Source: Photobacterium swingsii (lineage in GTDB: Bacteria > Pseudomonadota > Gammaproteobacteria > Enterobacterales > Vibrionaceae). From it: a stretch of 64,000 nt of DNA. The DNA lies in NCBI RefSeq assembly GCF_024346715.1, contig NZ_AP024852.1:1860001-1924000 (forward strand), in the 5' to 3' direction. Position 1 is the first letter of the stretch, and every line of letters begins with the position of its first letter. The position numbers and the translations under genes are program-made. The notes under the pieces were generated by a model. It saw only the letters and a program-made list of their open reading frames with translations, did no database searches and was not told the origin of the DNA. Positions 53,864-62,840 of this stretch are shown one piece after another.

Positions 53864-53877
53864 TTGACCTACATCAA
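53864..53877. promoter_or_regulatory. FNR box upstream of fnr
   Basis: TTGAC-CTAC-ATCAA matches TTGAT-N4-ATCAA at nine of ten bases. It lies 17 bp before the fnr ATG, a place suited to repression, as with fnr autoregulation in E. coli. Confidence 0.75.
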
Positions 53878-53894
53878 ATTGGTTAGACAGGCTT

Positions 53895-54650
53895 ATGATT
53901 TCAGACAAACTTACAACCAAACGTATCCAGTCAGGCGGATGTGCAATCCACTGTCAGGATTGTAGTATTAGTCAGTTGTGTATCCCATTCACTTTGAATG
54001 AGTCTGAATTAGATCAGCTCGATCAAATTATCGAGCGTAAAAAACCAATCCAGAAAGGCCAAGAGCTTTTCAAAGCAGGCGATGAACTAAAATCGCTTTA
54101 TGCTATTCGCTCAGGCACGATTAAAAGCTACACCATCACCGAACAAGGTGATGAGCAAATTACAGCTTTCCATCTTGCGGGTGACTTGGTTGGTTTCGAC
54201 GCGATCAATGAAATGCTACACCCGAGCTTTGCTCAATCACTCGAAACGTCTATGGTTTGTGAGATTCCGTTTGAAATCTTAGATGACCTTTCGGGTAAAA
54301 TGCCAAAACTTCGTCAACAAATCATGCGTTTGATGAGTAACGAAATTAAAGGCGACCAAGAAATGATTCTGCTGCTTTCGAAAAAGAATGCAGAAGAACG
54401 TTTAGCAGCATTCTTGTACAACTTATCTCTACGTTTCTCTCAGCGTGGTTTCTCACCTCGTGAGTTCCGTTTAACGATGACACGTGGTGATATTGGTAAC
54501 TACCTAGGTTTAACGGTTGAAACTATCAGTCGTCTATTGGGTCGTTTCCAAAAGTCTGAAATGCTGAGCGTAAAAGGCAAGTACATCACCATTATAGATC
54601 ATGAAGAACTAGCACGATTAGCAGGTGTGAGCAAAAACAACAACCTGTAA
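53895..54650 (+). CDS. fnr: Oxygen-sensing transcription regulator Fnr
   Basis: 251 residues (E. coli 250). Cluster ligands Cys20, Cys23, Cys29 ([10 protein letters not shown]) plus Cys near 122 (MVCEIPF) at E. coli positions; hence a [4Fe-4S] oxygen sensor. cAMP-binding-type barrel, dimer helix and helix-turn-helix with the recognition helix [11 protein letters not shown], matching E. coli specificity for TTGAT-N4-ATCAA. Downstream of the oxidase assembly genes. Confidence 0.97.
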   Translation: MISDKLTTKRIQSGGCAIHCQDCSISQLCIPFTLNESELDQLDQIIERKKPIQKGQELFKAGDELKSLYAIRSGTIKSYTITEQGDEQITAFHLAGDLVGFDAINEMLHPSFAQSLETSMVCEIPFEILDDLSGKMPKLRQQIMRLMSNEIKGDQEMILLLSKKNAEERLAAFLYNLSLRFSQRGFSPREFRLTMTRGDIGNYLGLTVETISRLLGRFQKSEMLSVKGKYITIIDHEELARLAGVSKNNNL

Positions 54651-54672
54651 AATTCTATTTTTCAATGAAAAC

Positions 54673-54708
54673 AAAAAGTGATACGTTTTTGATGCGTATC
54701 ACTTTTTT
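54673..54708 (+). terminator. Terminator of fnr
   Basis: AAAAAGTGATACG/CGTATCACTTTTTTT perfect stem. Confidence 0.9.
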
Positions 54709-54865
54709 TATATTTGCCATTCGTATTTATCCCCTTTTCTCCCCACTTGCGTTACAGTTAGTTATACCTGTTTTAAATCTATACTAGGTATCTGTAGTTT
54801 TATTTGCACGTTTATATTGCAGTTGCCAACACAGTCGTGATGACAGTTTGTGTAAGGGGGCAGTT

Positions 54866-55807
54866 ATGACACAGTACAAGAATATTTTGGTTGTTGCCGA
54901 TCCGGCGCAAGACAATCAACCCGCGCTTTCGCGAGCCGTACACCTTGCTCAAGGCTCACCAGAGACTAAAATTACGCTATTTCTAGCAATTTATGACTTT
55001 TCCTATGAAATGACATCCATGCTCTCGTCTGACGAGCGGCAAGCTATGCGAAAAGGCGTTGTGCAACAACGTGAAGAGTGGCTAAAAGATATCATTCGGC
55101 CTTTCATTGAGGATGGATTATCCATCGAGTTATTAGTCGTTTGGCATAATCGACCTTATGAGGCTGTGATTGCCGAAGTATTCAGCAATCATCATGACAT
55201 AGTGATAAAAGCGACGCATGAGCACGATAAACTCGGCTCTGTGATTTTCACGCCAACAGACTGGCACTTGCTGCGCAAATGCCCTTGCCCTGTGTTAATG
55301 GTGAAAGAACATAAGTGGCCAGATAAAGGTAAAATCATTGCCAGTGTTAACTTAGCAGCCGATAGTGAGACCCACGAAGCGTTAAATGATTGCATTATTA
55401 ACGAAGCCAAACGCTTTGCTGATACGCTTAATGCCGAAGTGAATATTGTTAACGCTTATCCATCCACACCTGTGAATATCACGATTGAATTACCTGAATT
55501 TGATCCCGCATCTTACACCGATGCAGTACGAGGCCACCACCTCACCTCGATGAAGGCGCTGCGCCAAAAACATGGTATTCCTGAAGAACAAACCTGTGTT
55601 GTTGAGGGGCTACCTGAGGACGTAATCCCTCGAGTTGCAGAAGAGCTCGATGCAGAAATGGTGATCTTAGGCACAACAGGTCGAACAGGGTTATCTGCTA
55701 TTTTTATCGGTAATACGGCAGAGCATACGATCGATAGCTTGAACTGTGATTTATTAGCATTAAAACCAGAAGGCTACATTAGCCCTCTCGCACCTAACAT
55801 TGATTAG
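54866..55807 (+). CDS. uspE: Universal stress protein E
   Basis: 313 residues from ATG 54866, supported by AAGGGGG upstream. Two Usp domains in tandem; strong match to E. coli UspE in IYDFSYEMTSMLS, VWHNRPYEA, FTPTDWHLLRKCPCPVLMVK and the C-terminal ATP-loop GTTGRTGLSAIFIGNTAE. Affects motility and stress survival. Next to fnr as in E. coli. Confidence 0.96.
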   Translation: MTQYKNILVVADPAQDNQPALSRAVHLAQGSPETKITLFLAIYDFSYEMTSMLSSDERQAMRKGVVQQREEWLKDIIRPFIEDGLSIELLVVWHNRPYEAVIAEVFSNHHDIVIKATHEHDKLGSVIFTPTDWHLLRKCPCPVLMVKEHKWPDKGKIIASVNLAADSETHEALNDCIINEAKRFADTLNAEVNIVNAYPSTPVNITIELPEFDPASYTDAVRGHHLTSMKALRQKHGIPEEQTCVVEGLPEDVIPRVAEELDAEMVILGTTGRTGLSAIFIGNTAEHTIDSLNCDLLALKPEGYISPLAPNID

Positions 55808-55846
55808 CTTCTAGCTTCTAGCTTGTGCTCCAAACCTTCCAAATGC

Positions 55847-55875
55847 AAAACGGAACCTACTAGGTTCCGTTTTTA
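55847..55875. terminator. Bidirectional terminator between uspE and the lipoprotein gene
   Basis: AAAACGGAACCTA/TAGGTTCCGTTTTT. Confidence 0.9.
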
Positions 55876-55891
55876 TTTTAGTAACGTTGCA

Positions 55892-56263
55892 TTACTTTGC
55901 AACAGGCTGAACGGGTTGCACCGCATTAGCATTTTCTTTCTTAGTCTCTGAACTAATGCCAACCAAAGCCTTAGCTAGCGTTGTAATAAATAGCTCTTGG
56001 TTCTTATCTTTACAATATTTAATACTTAGCCCACGTCTATTCCACTCACTCGCAATCGCAAAACGTGTATGTACGGAATCACGGCCATGAACATAAATGT
56101 CACAAATTTCTTGATTCGACATTTGCTGTGGCACTGAAGTCACTGTACTGCTTCGTAACCCAAGCTGTTGGGTTTGTTGGGATGAACACCCTGTAAGTGC
56201 GCTAAATGTAAAAACACTGAACAATGTTACTGCGACTAACTGTGCTGATTTAGTGATAGCCAT
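55892..56263 (-). CDS. Small lipoprotein
   Basis: 123 residues with a lipobox LTGCSS (lipidated Cys at about residue 26) and Ser at +2/+3, suggesting transport to the outer membrane. The mature part includes SNQEICDIYVHGRDSVHTRF-type helix and ends in a proline-rich PVQPVAK tail. Family not recognised with certainty; a homologue appears to be common in vibrios. Confidence 0.85.
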   Translation of the reverse strand: MAITKSAQLVAVTLFSVFTFSALTGCSSQQTQQLGLRSSTVTSVPQQMSNQEICDIYVHGRDSVHTRFAIASEWNRRGLSIKYCKDKNQELFITTLAKALVGISSETKKENANAVQPVQPVAK

Positions 56264-56426
56264 AAATCCCTAAAAGCCATAACGAGTAGATTACTACCCT
56301 GTTGAATTTACAACCATTCTACCTAAGTCTGCTGTTATTGCGAGTTAACGTCTTTATGAATTTAGAGATTAATCGAGCTTTCAGCAATAGCGCTTTGCCT
56401 TTACGTCTTCTCGACATAAAAAATAT

Positions 56427-56457
56427 ATAAAAAAGGCGACCAACAGGGCCGCCTCTT
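56427..56457 (-). terminator. Probable terminator of ttcA
   Basis: AGGCG/CGCCT stem followed leftward by a run of T; imperfect inner pairing. Confidence 0.55.
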
Positions 56458-56473
56458 AAAATCACAACGTTTA

Positions 56474-57367
56474 TTAAACGTTAGTCACATCAATAAACAT
56501 CGACTCATCAATGTTCGTTGATGATATTTCTGCTTCATTGAATGCATACTCCGCACGCTCACCTTCGCGATCGAGCGGTAAGTTAACAAAATCAAACAGA
56601 TTTTTATCTGCCAATTGGCTTGGGCTAATGTTCTGAATTGATTTGAAAATACTATCAACACGACCAGGTGTTTTCTTATCCCAATCAATCAGCATCGCTT
56701 TAATACTTTGGCGCTGAAGATTTTCTTGTGAACCACATAGGTTACATGGAATGATTGGGAACGCTTTATGTTCAGCGTATTTGATCAGATCTTTTTCACG
56801 GCAGTAAGTCAGTGGACGAATCACCACGTTACGACCATCATCTGAACGTAGCTTAGGTGGCATCGCCTTTAAACGGGAACCGTGGAACATGTTCAGGAAC
56901 ATAGTCTCAACGATATCATCAAGATGGTGGCCTAACGCAATTTTGGTTGCACCAATTTTTTCAGCAAACGAGTAAAGTGTACCGCGGCGTAAGCGAGAAC
57001 ACAGACCACATGTCGTCTTGCCTTCTTCAATCTTCTCTTTCACTACAGAGTAAGTGTCTTTATCTACGATGTAGTAAGGAATATTCAGGCTTTCAAAGTA
57101 CTCAGGTAGAATATGCTCAGGGAAACCAGGCTGTTTTTGATCCAAGTTTACAGCAACAACTTCAAAGTTGATCGGTGCTGCTTTTTTAAGGTTCAAAAGG
57201 ATATCGAGCATCGCAAATGAATCTTTACCGCCACTGATACATGCCATCACAACATCATTTTCTTCAATCATGTTGTAATCGATAATTGCATTCCCAACAT
57301 TTCTCCTTAGACGTTTCTGGAGTTTGTTGAATTCAAGTGTCTCTTTTCTATTATCATTCTGATTCAT
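56474..57367 (-). CDS. ttcA: tRNA 2-thiocytidine(32) synthetase
   Basis: Thiolates C32 in tRNA using a [4Fe-4S] cluster and ATP. 297 residues. PP-loop SGGKDS at 45-50; [10 protein letters not shown] with the two cluster cysteines, and CNLCGSQ supplying the third. Length slightly below E. coli TtcA (311). Single gene with its own promoter region. Confidence 0.96.
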   Translation of the reverse strand: MNQNDNRKETLEFNKLQKRLRRNVGNAIIDYNMIEENDVVMACISGGKDSFAMLDILLNLKKAAPINFEVVAVNLDQKQPGFPEHILPEYFESLNIPYYIVDKDTYSVVKEKIEEGKTTCGLCSRLRRGTLYSFAEKIGATKIALGHHLDDIVETMFLNMFHGSRLKAMPPKLRSDDGRNVVIRPLTYCREKDLIKYAEHKAFPIIPCNLCGSQENLQRQSIKAMLIDWDKKTPGRVDSIFKSIQNISPSQLADKNLFDFVNLPLDREGERAEYAFNEAEISSTNIDESMFIDVTNV

Positions 57368-57482
57368 TGCGACTTCTCACACTGTCGAAGATATCGACTG
57401 TAGATTTCCTAGATGGATGCTTTGTAGGGCGAGGATTATACGGATTTTTCTGCGATGTTGAAACATCTCTATGATGGGATCT

Positions 57483-57509
57483 AAAAAAGCTGCATTTAGC
57501 AGCTTTTTT
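57483..57509 (-). terminator. Terminator of the D,D-carboxypeptidase gene
   Basis: AAAAAAGCTGC-ATTTA-GCAGCTTTTTT. Confidence 0.9.
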
Positions 57510-57523
57510 AGCGTCTTAATGTG

Positions 57524-58714
57524 TTATTTGAATAAGCTCAAAAAGAAGCGTTTAATGTAATCAACTATTTGGCTAAAGATGCCACCTTCTTCCACCGTTT
57601 CAAGTGCAACCAAAGGCGCTTCACCAACACTATTGTCATTCACTTGATAGATAACTTTACCAACAACCGTCCCTTTTCTAACTGGTGCGACAAGCTCTTC
57701 ATCAAGTTCAACATGTGCTTTAAGCCACTTTACTTTATTTCGTGACGCGGTAACAAACGTGTCCTCACCAACACCTAGCTGAATCTCATCTTGATCGCCC
57801 ATCCATATTTTTTCACTAAGGATAGACTCACCTTGCTTATGAGGTGACACTGTGTCAAAGAAACGGAACCCATAGTTCAGCAGTTGTTTACTCTCGGCTT
57901 CACGGCTCTTGGTACTACTTGCCCCCATCACAACCGAGATTAAACGCATGTTATCCTGAGTAGCCGAACTGGCTAAACTAAAGCCTGCACCACTGGTGTA
58001 ACCCGTTTTCATGCCATCCACATTCAAGCTACGATCACCAAGCAAACCATTACGGTTACGCTGTGTAATATTGTTATAGTTAAACGAACGTTCGCTGTAG
58101 ATAGAATAGATATCTGGTAAATCATGAATTAAAGCTTTACCCAACAAAGCGATATCATAAGGTGTGCTATACAGGTTCTCTGCATCTAAACCGTGCGGAT
58201 TCGAAAATGAAGAATTCGTCATCTCAAGCTTTTTAGCCCATGAATTCATCAGACTAACAAAAGCCCCTTCCGATCCAGCCACATGTTCTGCAATGGCCAC
58301 ACTGGCATCGTTACCCGATTGAACAATCAGCCCACGGTATAAGTCCATCATGTTTACTTCGGTTCCCACTTCGATAAACATTTTTGATGAATCAGGGAAG
58401 TTTCGCGCCCAAGCATTACGGCTAATAACAACTAAGTCGTCAGCGTTAATATTGCCTTGCTGCATTTCTTTGCCCGCCACAAAACTAGTCATTAGCTTAG
58501 TTAAGCTGGCTGGGTTTAGTTTTTCGTGTGCATTCTTTTCTACCAACACTTTTCCTGTGTGGTAATCAATAAGTACATACCCTTTCGAACCTAATACCGG
58601 AGCATCAGGAATGACAGTTGGTGCCGCTGTAGCGTTAAGAGAAAAAGTTAAAAGCATTGCGGCTGTCAGCGAGCAAACAGGCAATGAGGATAAAACGCGT
58701 GGAATGGTACTCAT
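57524..58714 (-). CDS. dacA: Serine-type D-Ala-D-Ala carboxypeptidase (PBP5/6 type)
   Basis: Removes the terminal D-Ala from muropeptides in the periplasm. 396 residues from ATG 58714, where a signal peptide begins (upstream frame would add 27 unlikely residues). Penicillin-binding motifs SLTK (Ser70), SGN (133-135) and KTG (236-238). The C-terminal amphipathic helix (IVDYIKRFFLSLFK) anchors the enzyme on the membrane. dacA is the best symbol; dacC/dacD paralogues cannot be excluded. Confidence 0.93.
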   Translation of the reverse strand: MSTIPRVLSSLPVCSLTAAMLLTFSLNATAAPTVIPDAPVLGSKGYVLIDYHTGKVLVEKNAHEKLNPASLTKLMTSFVAGKEMQQGNINADDLVVISRNAWARNFPDSSKMFIEVGTEVNMMDLYRGLIVQSGNDASVAIAEHVAGSEGAFVSLMNSWAKKLEMTNSSFSNPHGLDAENLYSTPYDIALLGKALIHDLPDIYSIYSERSFNYNNITQRNRNGLLGDRSLNVDGMKTGYTSGAGFSLASSATQDNMRLISVVMGASSTKSREAESKQLLNYGFRFFDTVSPHKQGESILSEKIWMGDQDEIQLGVGEDTFVTASRNKVKWLKAHVELDEELVAPVRKGTVVGKVIYQVNDNSVGEAPLVALETVEEGGIFSQIVDYIKRFFLSLFK

Positions 58715-59050
58715 TGTGCAACATATTCCGTTTAACCAAAAGATACATCCAGTATATATAAGGATTTCATGAATACATGCATTGCTCATCAACAATTACG
58801 ATTGAGGTTAAATTCTGACAATTTCTCACGCTAATTTACATTATAAAGCATGTGCTCTGAGTCACTTTGTTGCGATTGTTAGTTTCTTAACTTTCCATAA
58901 AGCAGGATGTTGCCATTAATTCTAAACGCGCTACTATGCTAAAGATAAATTTAATATCATTACGTTAAACCATTTATAGCAACACATTAAAACAAGTGGA
59001 TACCCACATAAAAAATCGCCATTCAACAGGAATTATTACAGGGAAAGAAG
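58715..59050. promoter_or_regulatory. Divergent region between the D,D-carboxypeptidase and M32 genes
   Basis: 336 bp without a gene. AGGGAAAGAAG before 59051 is a ribosome site. No recognised operator. Confidence 0.4.
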
Positions 59051-60535
59051 ATGTCTAACTATCAACAGCTTGAGAAACATTTTAAAAAGCTTGCTCGCTT
59101 TAACCACCTAGGCGCTATGTGTGGCTGGGATCAAGCTTCAATGATGCCTGAAGGTGGTAATGATGCTCGTTCAGCAGCGATGGCTGAATTAGCCGTTTAT
59201 ACTCATCAGTTACTCACAGACCCTAAGCTAGAAGCCTTATTCACCCAAGCTGAATCTGAACAGTTATCTGCAGGCGCTCTAGCTAGCCTACGTGAAATGA
59301 AAAGCCGCTGGCAGCAAGCCACGGTACTGCCAGAAGATCTTGTCGAGGCACAATCAAAAGCAGGCTCGGTCTGTGAACATGCGTGGCGCGGTCAACGCAA
59401 AGACAATAACTGGGCTGATTTCCAAGTTAACCTAGAAAAGGTAGTCGACCTGTCTCGCCAAGAAGCGCAGATCCGAGCAGAGGCAACAGGCCTTAGTCGT
59501 TATAACGCCTTGGTAGATTTATACGAACCAGGTATGACGACAGAAAAACTTGATGCGATCTTTGCTGATGTAAAATCTTGGCTTCCTGACTTAATTCAAC
59601 AAATTCAGAAGAAGCAAGAATCAGAAAGTGTGCTTACCCCGCAAGGCCCTTTTGCTATCGATAAGCAAAAAGAACTCAGCCTTGAAATGATGAAGCTACT
59701 CGGCTTTGATTTTAACCATGGTCGCCTTGATGTTAGCGTCCATCCTTTCTGTGGTGGTGTACCAACTGACGTTCGTATGACGACCCGTTATGATGAAGCG
59801 GATTTCACCTCCGCACTAATGGGTGTTATCCACGAAACGGGCCATGCACGTTACGAGCAAGGTCTACCAGAAGAATGGGCCGAACTACCTGCAGGTGAAG
59901 CGCGCTCAATGGGGATCCATGAATCACAAAGCTTGTTATTTGAAATGCAGCTTTCGCGCAGCCCTGAATTTATTAAGCTGCTAGCACCTACCGCACAATC
60001 TTTATTCAACCGTGAAGACGATCCTGCGTTTACAGCTGACAACATCACTCTCTTTAATACGCGAGTTAAACCTGCGTTTATTCGTGTCGATGCTGATGAG
60101 GTCACCTATCCTGCCCATATTATTCTTCGCTATGAAATCGAGCGGGATTTAATTGAAGGTAAGATTGAAGTGGCTGATATTCCATCACTCTGGAATCAGA
60201 AAATGACAGAGTACTTAGGTGTAAATACGGAAGGTAATTATACCGATGGCTGCATGCAAGACATTCACTGGACAGATGGCAGTTTTGGGTACTTCCCAAG
60301 TTATACGCTTGGTGCTATGTACGCAGCACAATTCATGGCAGCAATGCGCAAAGAAATGGATATTGAGCAACTCATTAGTGATAATAACCTCACGCCTATC
60401 TTTCATTGGTTGAAAACGAACATCTGGTCAAAAGCTTCTACACTTTCGACCGATGAACTTGTGATTCAAGCAACGGGTGAAGCACTTAATCCTCGTTATT
60501 TTAAAGAGCACTTAGAAGCACGCTATCTTCGATAG
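59051..60535 (+). CDS. M32 family metallocarboxypeptidase
   Basis: 494 residues, all-helical zinc carboxypeptidase. Zinc motif HETGH at 261-265, the M32 hallmarks DVRMTTRYDE and GIHESQSLLFE downstream (third ligand Glu in HESQ). Cytoplasmic, of broad specificity. Strong ribosome site. Monocistronic. Confidence 0.95.
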   Translation: MSNYQQLEKHFKKLARFNHLGAMCGWDQASMMPEGGNDARSAAMAELAVYTHQLLTDPKLEALFTQAESEQLSAGALASLREMKSRWQQATVLPEDLVEAQSKAGSVCEHAWRGQRKDNNWADFQVNLEKVVDLSRQEAQIRAEATGLSRYNALVDLYEPGMTTEKLDAIFADVKSWLPDLIQQIQKKQESESVLTPQGPFAIDKQKELSLEMMKLLGFDFNHGRLDVSVHPFCGGVPTDVRMTTRYDEADFTSALMGVIHETGHARYEQGLPEEWAELPAGEARSMGIHESQSLLFEMQLSRSPEFIKLLAPTAQSLFNREDDPAFTADNITLFNTRVKPAFIRVDADEVTYPAHIILRYEIERDLIEGKIEVADIPSLWNQKMTEYLGVNTEGNYTDGCMQDIHWTDGSFGYFPSYTLGAMYAAQFMAAMRKEMDIEQLISDNNLTPIFHWLKTNIWSKASTLSTDELVIQATGEALNPRYFKEHLEARYLR

Positions 60536-60543
60536 TGAAACAT

Positions 60544-60564
60544 TGCGGGATATAATATCCCGCA
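60544..60564. terminator. Perfect palindrome between convergent genes
   Basis: Ten-base arms TGCGGGATAT/ATATCCCGCA around one A. No T-run, but the position fits a bidirectional terminator. Confidence 0.6.
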
Positions 60565-60610
60565 TTCCACCATTTATTTATGGGCAATTAAAACTCTCCT
60601 GAATCATCAA

Positions 60611-61870
60611 TTAGCAATAAGCATCGTGCCAATGGCTATAATGACGAAGCTTCAGCAGCGCAAACAAGCATAATAACGCAATCAACTCTCCCATCCCCAG
60701 AGCAACACTATAGCTTGCAACACCAGCAAGGCTCGTTGCTGCAGTAGAAAAAATTATCTCACCAAAAGTTTGCGTTCCTTGGAAAAAAGCAATGTTCGTT
60801 GCGGGTTGCATGGTCTGTTGAGAAAAACGCATAGAGTATGTATATGTACTAACGGCAACAAACCCCATCCCAAAGCCGACAATAATCGCTGTTCCCCATA
60901 CAATCCAAGTACCAGCTAACCAGTTTTCTACAATCGCAATCCATAAGCACCCACCAAACAATACCATCTTCAAACCGGTTAGCAATGTTACGCGGTAACC
61001 TTGTCGTTTGATAAAGTGACTTGCTACGAAGCAGCCAACTAACATTACGACTAAATGACCAACACCGGTCAGCATTCCGACTTGAGACATAGACCAAGAT
61101 AAATCAACCAAGATAAACTTTGATAACGCCATAATGATCACCCCACATAACGTGGCGCATGAACATAAAATCAAGGTTGATACCGCTCTCGGTGTTTTAA
61201 AGAATTTAATTAACGAGGCTTTGGTCTTTTCTGTGACATGTTGTACTTTTGGCTCTTGCCAAAGCAAAACAGGAATTAAAGCTGTAAATGTGATTGCAGC
61301 CAATAAAAGTAAAGTAACTCGATAACCGGCTTGTTCAAAAGCAATCATGGCAAAAGGCCCAGCAAGTAGCATCCCGATGATAATCCCTGATACTTGAATC
61401 GCATTCACCAAACCAAGATCTGATTTGTCAGAATGATCAGCCGCTAATCCATCAGTCGCAATATCTTGCGTTGAACCCACTATTGAAGTTACAGCTAGTA
61501 AAAGTGTGACTAACATTAGTGTCTGTTCACTAATTTTAACCATTGCCAAGACAGTCAGTGTAGCTGCCATCATCAGTTGCATTGGGATAATCCAAGACTT
61601 TCTTCGCCCAACCGACTTTAACCAATGATTTTCGACAAACGGAGCCCATAAAAATTTGATAGCCCAAAAGATCCCAGCAAGTGGAACCATTGAAATAAGC
61701 TCTAACGGTAACCCTAAGGTTTTTAATAACGTCGGGATAGCATGAAAGGTTAAGCCAATAGGAATACCTTGAACAAAGTAGAGACAGCAAATAATGAGGA
61801 TTAAGGCATTATTTCTTTTTGGCTTTATTTTATGGCTCTTACTTATATTATGATTATTGAAACTTACCAT
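60611..61870 (-). CDS. MFS transporter, RhtX/FptX siderophore type
   Basis: 419 residues, twelve transmembrane segments. Early motif FVQGIPIGLTFHAIPTLLKTLGL and GSTQDIATDGLAAD match the AmpG/RhtX/FptX-like group of inner-membrane siderophore importers, as in YbtX. AAGGATAG precedes the ATG. It diverges from the phosphopantetheinyl transferase gene across a Fur box, supporting an iron role. The cargo is unknown. Confidence 0.85.
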   Translation of the reverse strand: MVSFNNHNISKSHKIKPKRNNALILIICCLYFVQGIPIGLTFHAIPTLLKTLGLPLELISMVPLAGIFWAIKFLWAPFVENHWLKSVGRRKSWIIPMQLMMAATLTVLAMVKISEQTLMLVTLLLAVTSIVGSTQDIATDGLAADHSDKSDLGLVNAIQVSGIIIGMLLAGPFAMIAFEQAGYRVTLLLLAAITFTALIPVLLWQEPKVQHVTEKTKASLIKFFKTPRAVSTLILCSCATLCGVIIMALSKFILVDLSWSMSQVGMLTGVGHLVVMLVGCFVASHFIKRQGYRVTLLTGLKMVLFGGCLWIAIVENWLAGTWIVWGTAIIVGFGMGFVAVSTYTYSMRFSQQTMQPATNIAFFQGTQTFGEIIFSTAATSLAGVASYSVALGMGELIALLCLFALLKLRHYSHWHDAYC

Positions 61871-61969
61871 AGAAAACTATCCTTACTTTTTTATTGTGCG
61901 TTTCTAATTAAATTTACTGATGAGTTAAAAAACAGACAAATTATGCTTTAGTTGACAAGCAAAGTAAAC

Positions 61970-61988
61970 GATAATGATTTTCATTTAC
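61970..61988. promoter_or_regulatory. Fur box in the divergent siderophore promoter
   Basis: GATAATGATTTTCATTTAC matches 15 of 19 bases of GATAATGATAATCATTATC. Located between the divergent transporter and transferase genes, so it can repress both. Confidence 0.8.
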
Positions 61989-62005
61989 TATAAGTGGTAC
62001 TTATT

Positions 62006-62788
62006 ATGCTAGTGGTCGCCTCCCCCCTCACAGAAACAAACGAACAACAGATCAATAATTCCACCTATGGCTTTATCAAGAACTTCTGTAACTTTGCTTT
62101 CGATTACCGAGGTATACCGCTGAAGCTAATGCAAGTTAACTTTGATCTAAACGATTATAAGAAAAACTTATATTCGAAGTTTAATATTGAGTGTCCGAAG
62201 CCAATTCAGACATCTGTTCCTAAAAGACAGGCTGAATTTTTTGCCGGACGCTTCTGTGCGAAGTACTTAATGGAAGCTGATCAAGGTTACTCTATCAACG
62301 TGCCTATTTCGTCAGATCGTTCACCTAAATGGCCTAATGAAATGACAGGTTCAATTTCACATACGGATGATAGTGCCGTTGCTGTAATTTATAAAAAAGA
62401 ACATTTAAATAGTAAAATTTCACTTGGTGTTGATATTCAAAATTTAATATCAACTCTACAGAGTGAAAGCATACAGCCACTTATTGCAGTCACAACAGAA
62501 TTATCACTATTAAAGGCACATGGCTACTCTAGTGAATACTGCACTACATTGTTATTCTCTGCTAAAGAGAGCATTTACAAAGCAATCTATCCACACATAT
62601 ATCAAATACTTGATTTTGATGACATTAAGTTAAGTACGATTAATTACCACACATCAACAATGACCTTTTCTACATCAGCAAATCTTATAAATAACTTCAA
62701 CATTAATGAAACTATCGAATGCAACTATCGTTATGACATAAATAGAGCGCAAATACTCACTCTATGCGTTTATGAACCCAACCTATAA
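62006..62788 (+). CDS. 4'-phosphopantetheinyl transferase (EntD type)
   Basis: Activates carrier domains of non-ribosomal peptide or polyketide synthetases. 260 residues from ATG 62006 (GTG 61994 possible). Motifs: GSISHTDD, the magnesium-binding LGVDIQ, and FSAKESIYKAIYP (WxxKE-like block). Its Sfp/EntD class and the Fur box point to siderophore synthesis; the synthetase is not in the window. AT-rich codon use compared with neighbours. Confidence 0.88.
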   Translation: MLVVASPLTETNEQQINNSTYGFIKNFCNFAFDYRGIPLKLMQVNFDLNDYKKNLYSKFNIECPKPIQTSVPKRQAEFFAGRFCAKYLMEADQGYSINVPISSDRSPKWPNEMTGSISHTDDSAVAVIYKKEHLNSKISLGVDIQNLISTLQSESIQPLIAVTTELSLLKAHGYSSEYCTTLLFSAKESIYKAIYPHIYQILDFDDIKLSTINYHTSTMTFSTSANLINNFNINETIECNYRYDINRAQILTLCVYEPNL

Positions 62789-62792
62789 AATA

Positions 62793-62826
62793 GAGCTACC
62801 AAAGAACGCAGCTTTGGCAGCTTCTT
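62793..62826. terminator. Bidirectional hairpin between the PPTase and ABC genes
   Basis: AGCT-A-CCAAAG pairs with CTTTGG-C-AGCT around a 7-base loop; T-rich on the right. Confidence 0.65.
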
Positions 62827-62840
62827 TCTCAATCTAAATA

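Noticed and set aside
53850..53866. ATATGTTAAAATATT as a second dif arm
   Set aside because: No XerC arm at the correct distance; it is AT-rich promoter DNA of fnr.
57846..57858. GTGACACTGTGTC in the D,D-carboxypeptidase gene as a fifth matS site
   Set aside because: The right arm is wrong at two positions.
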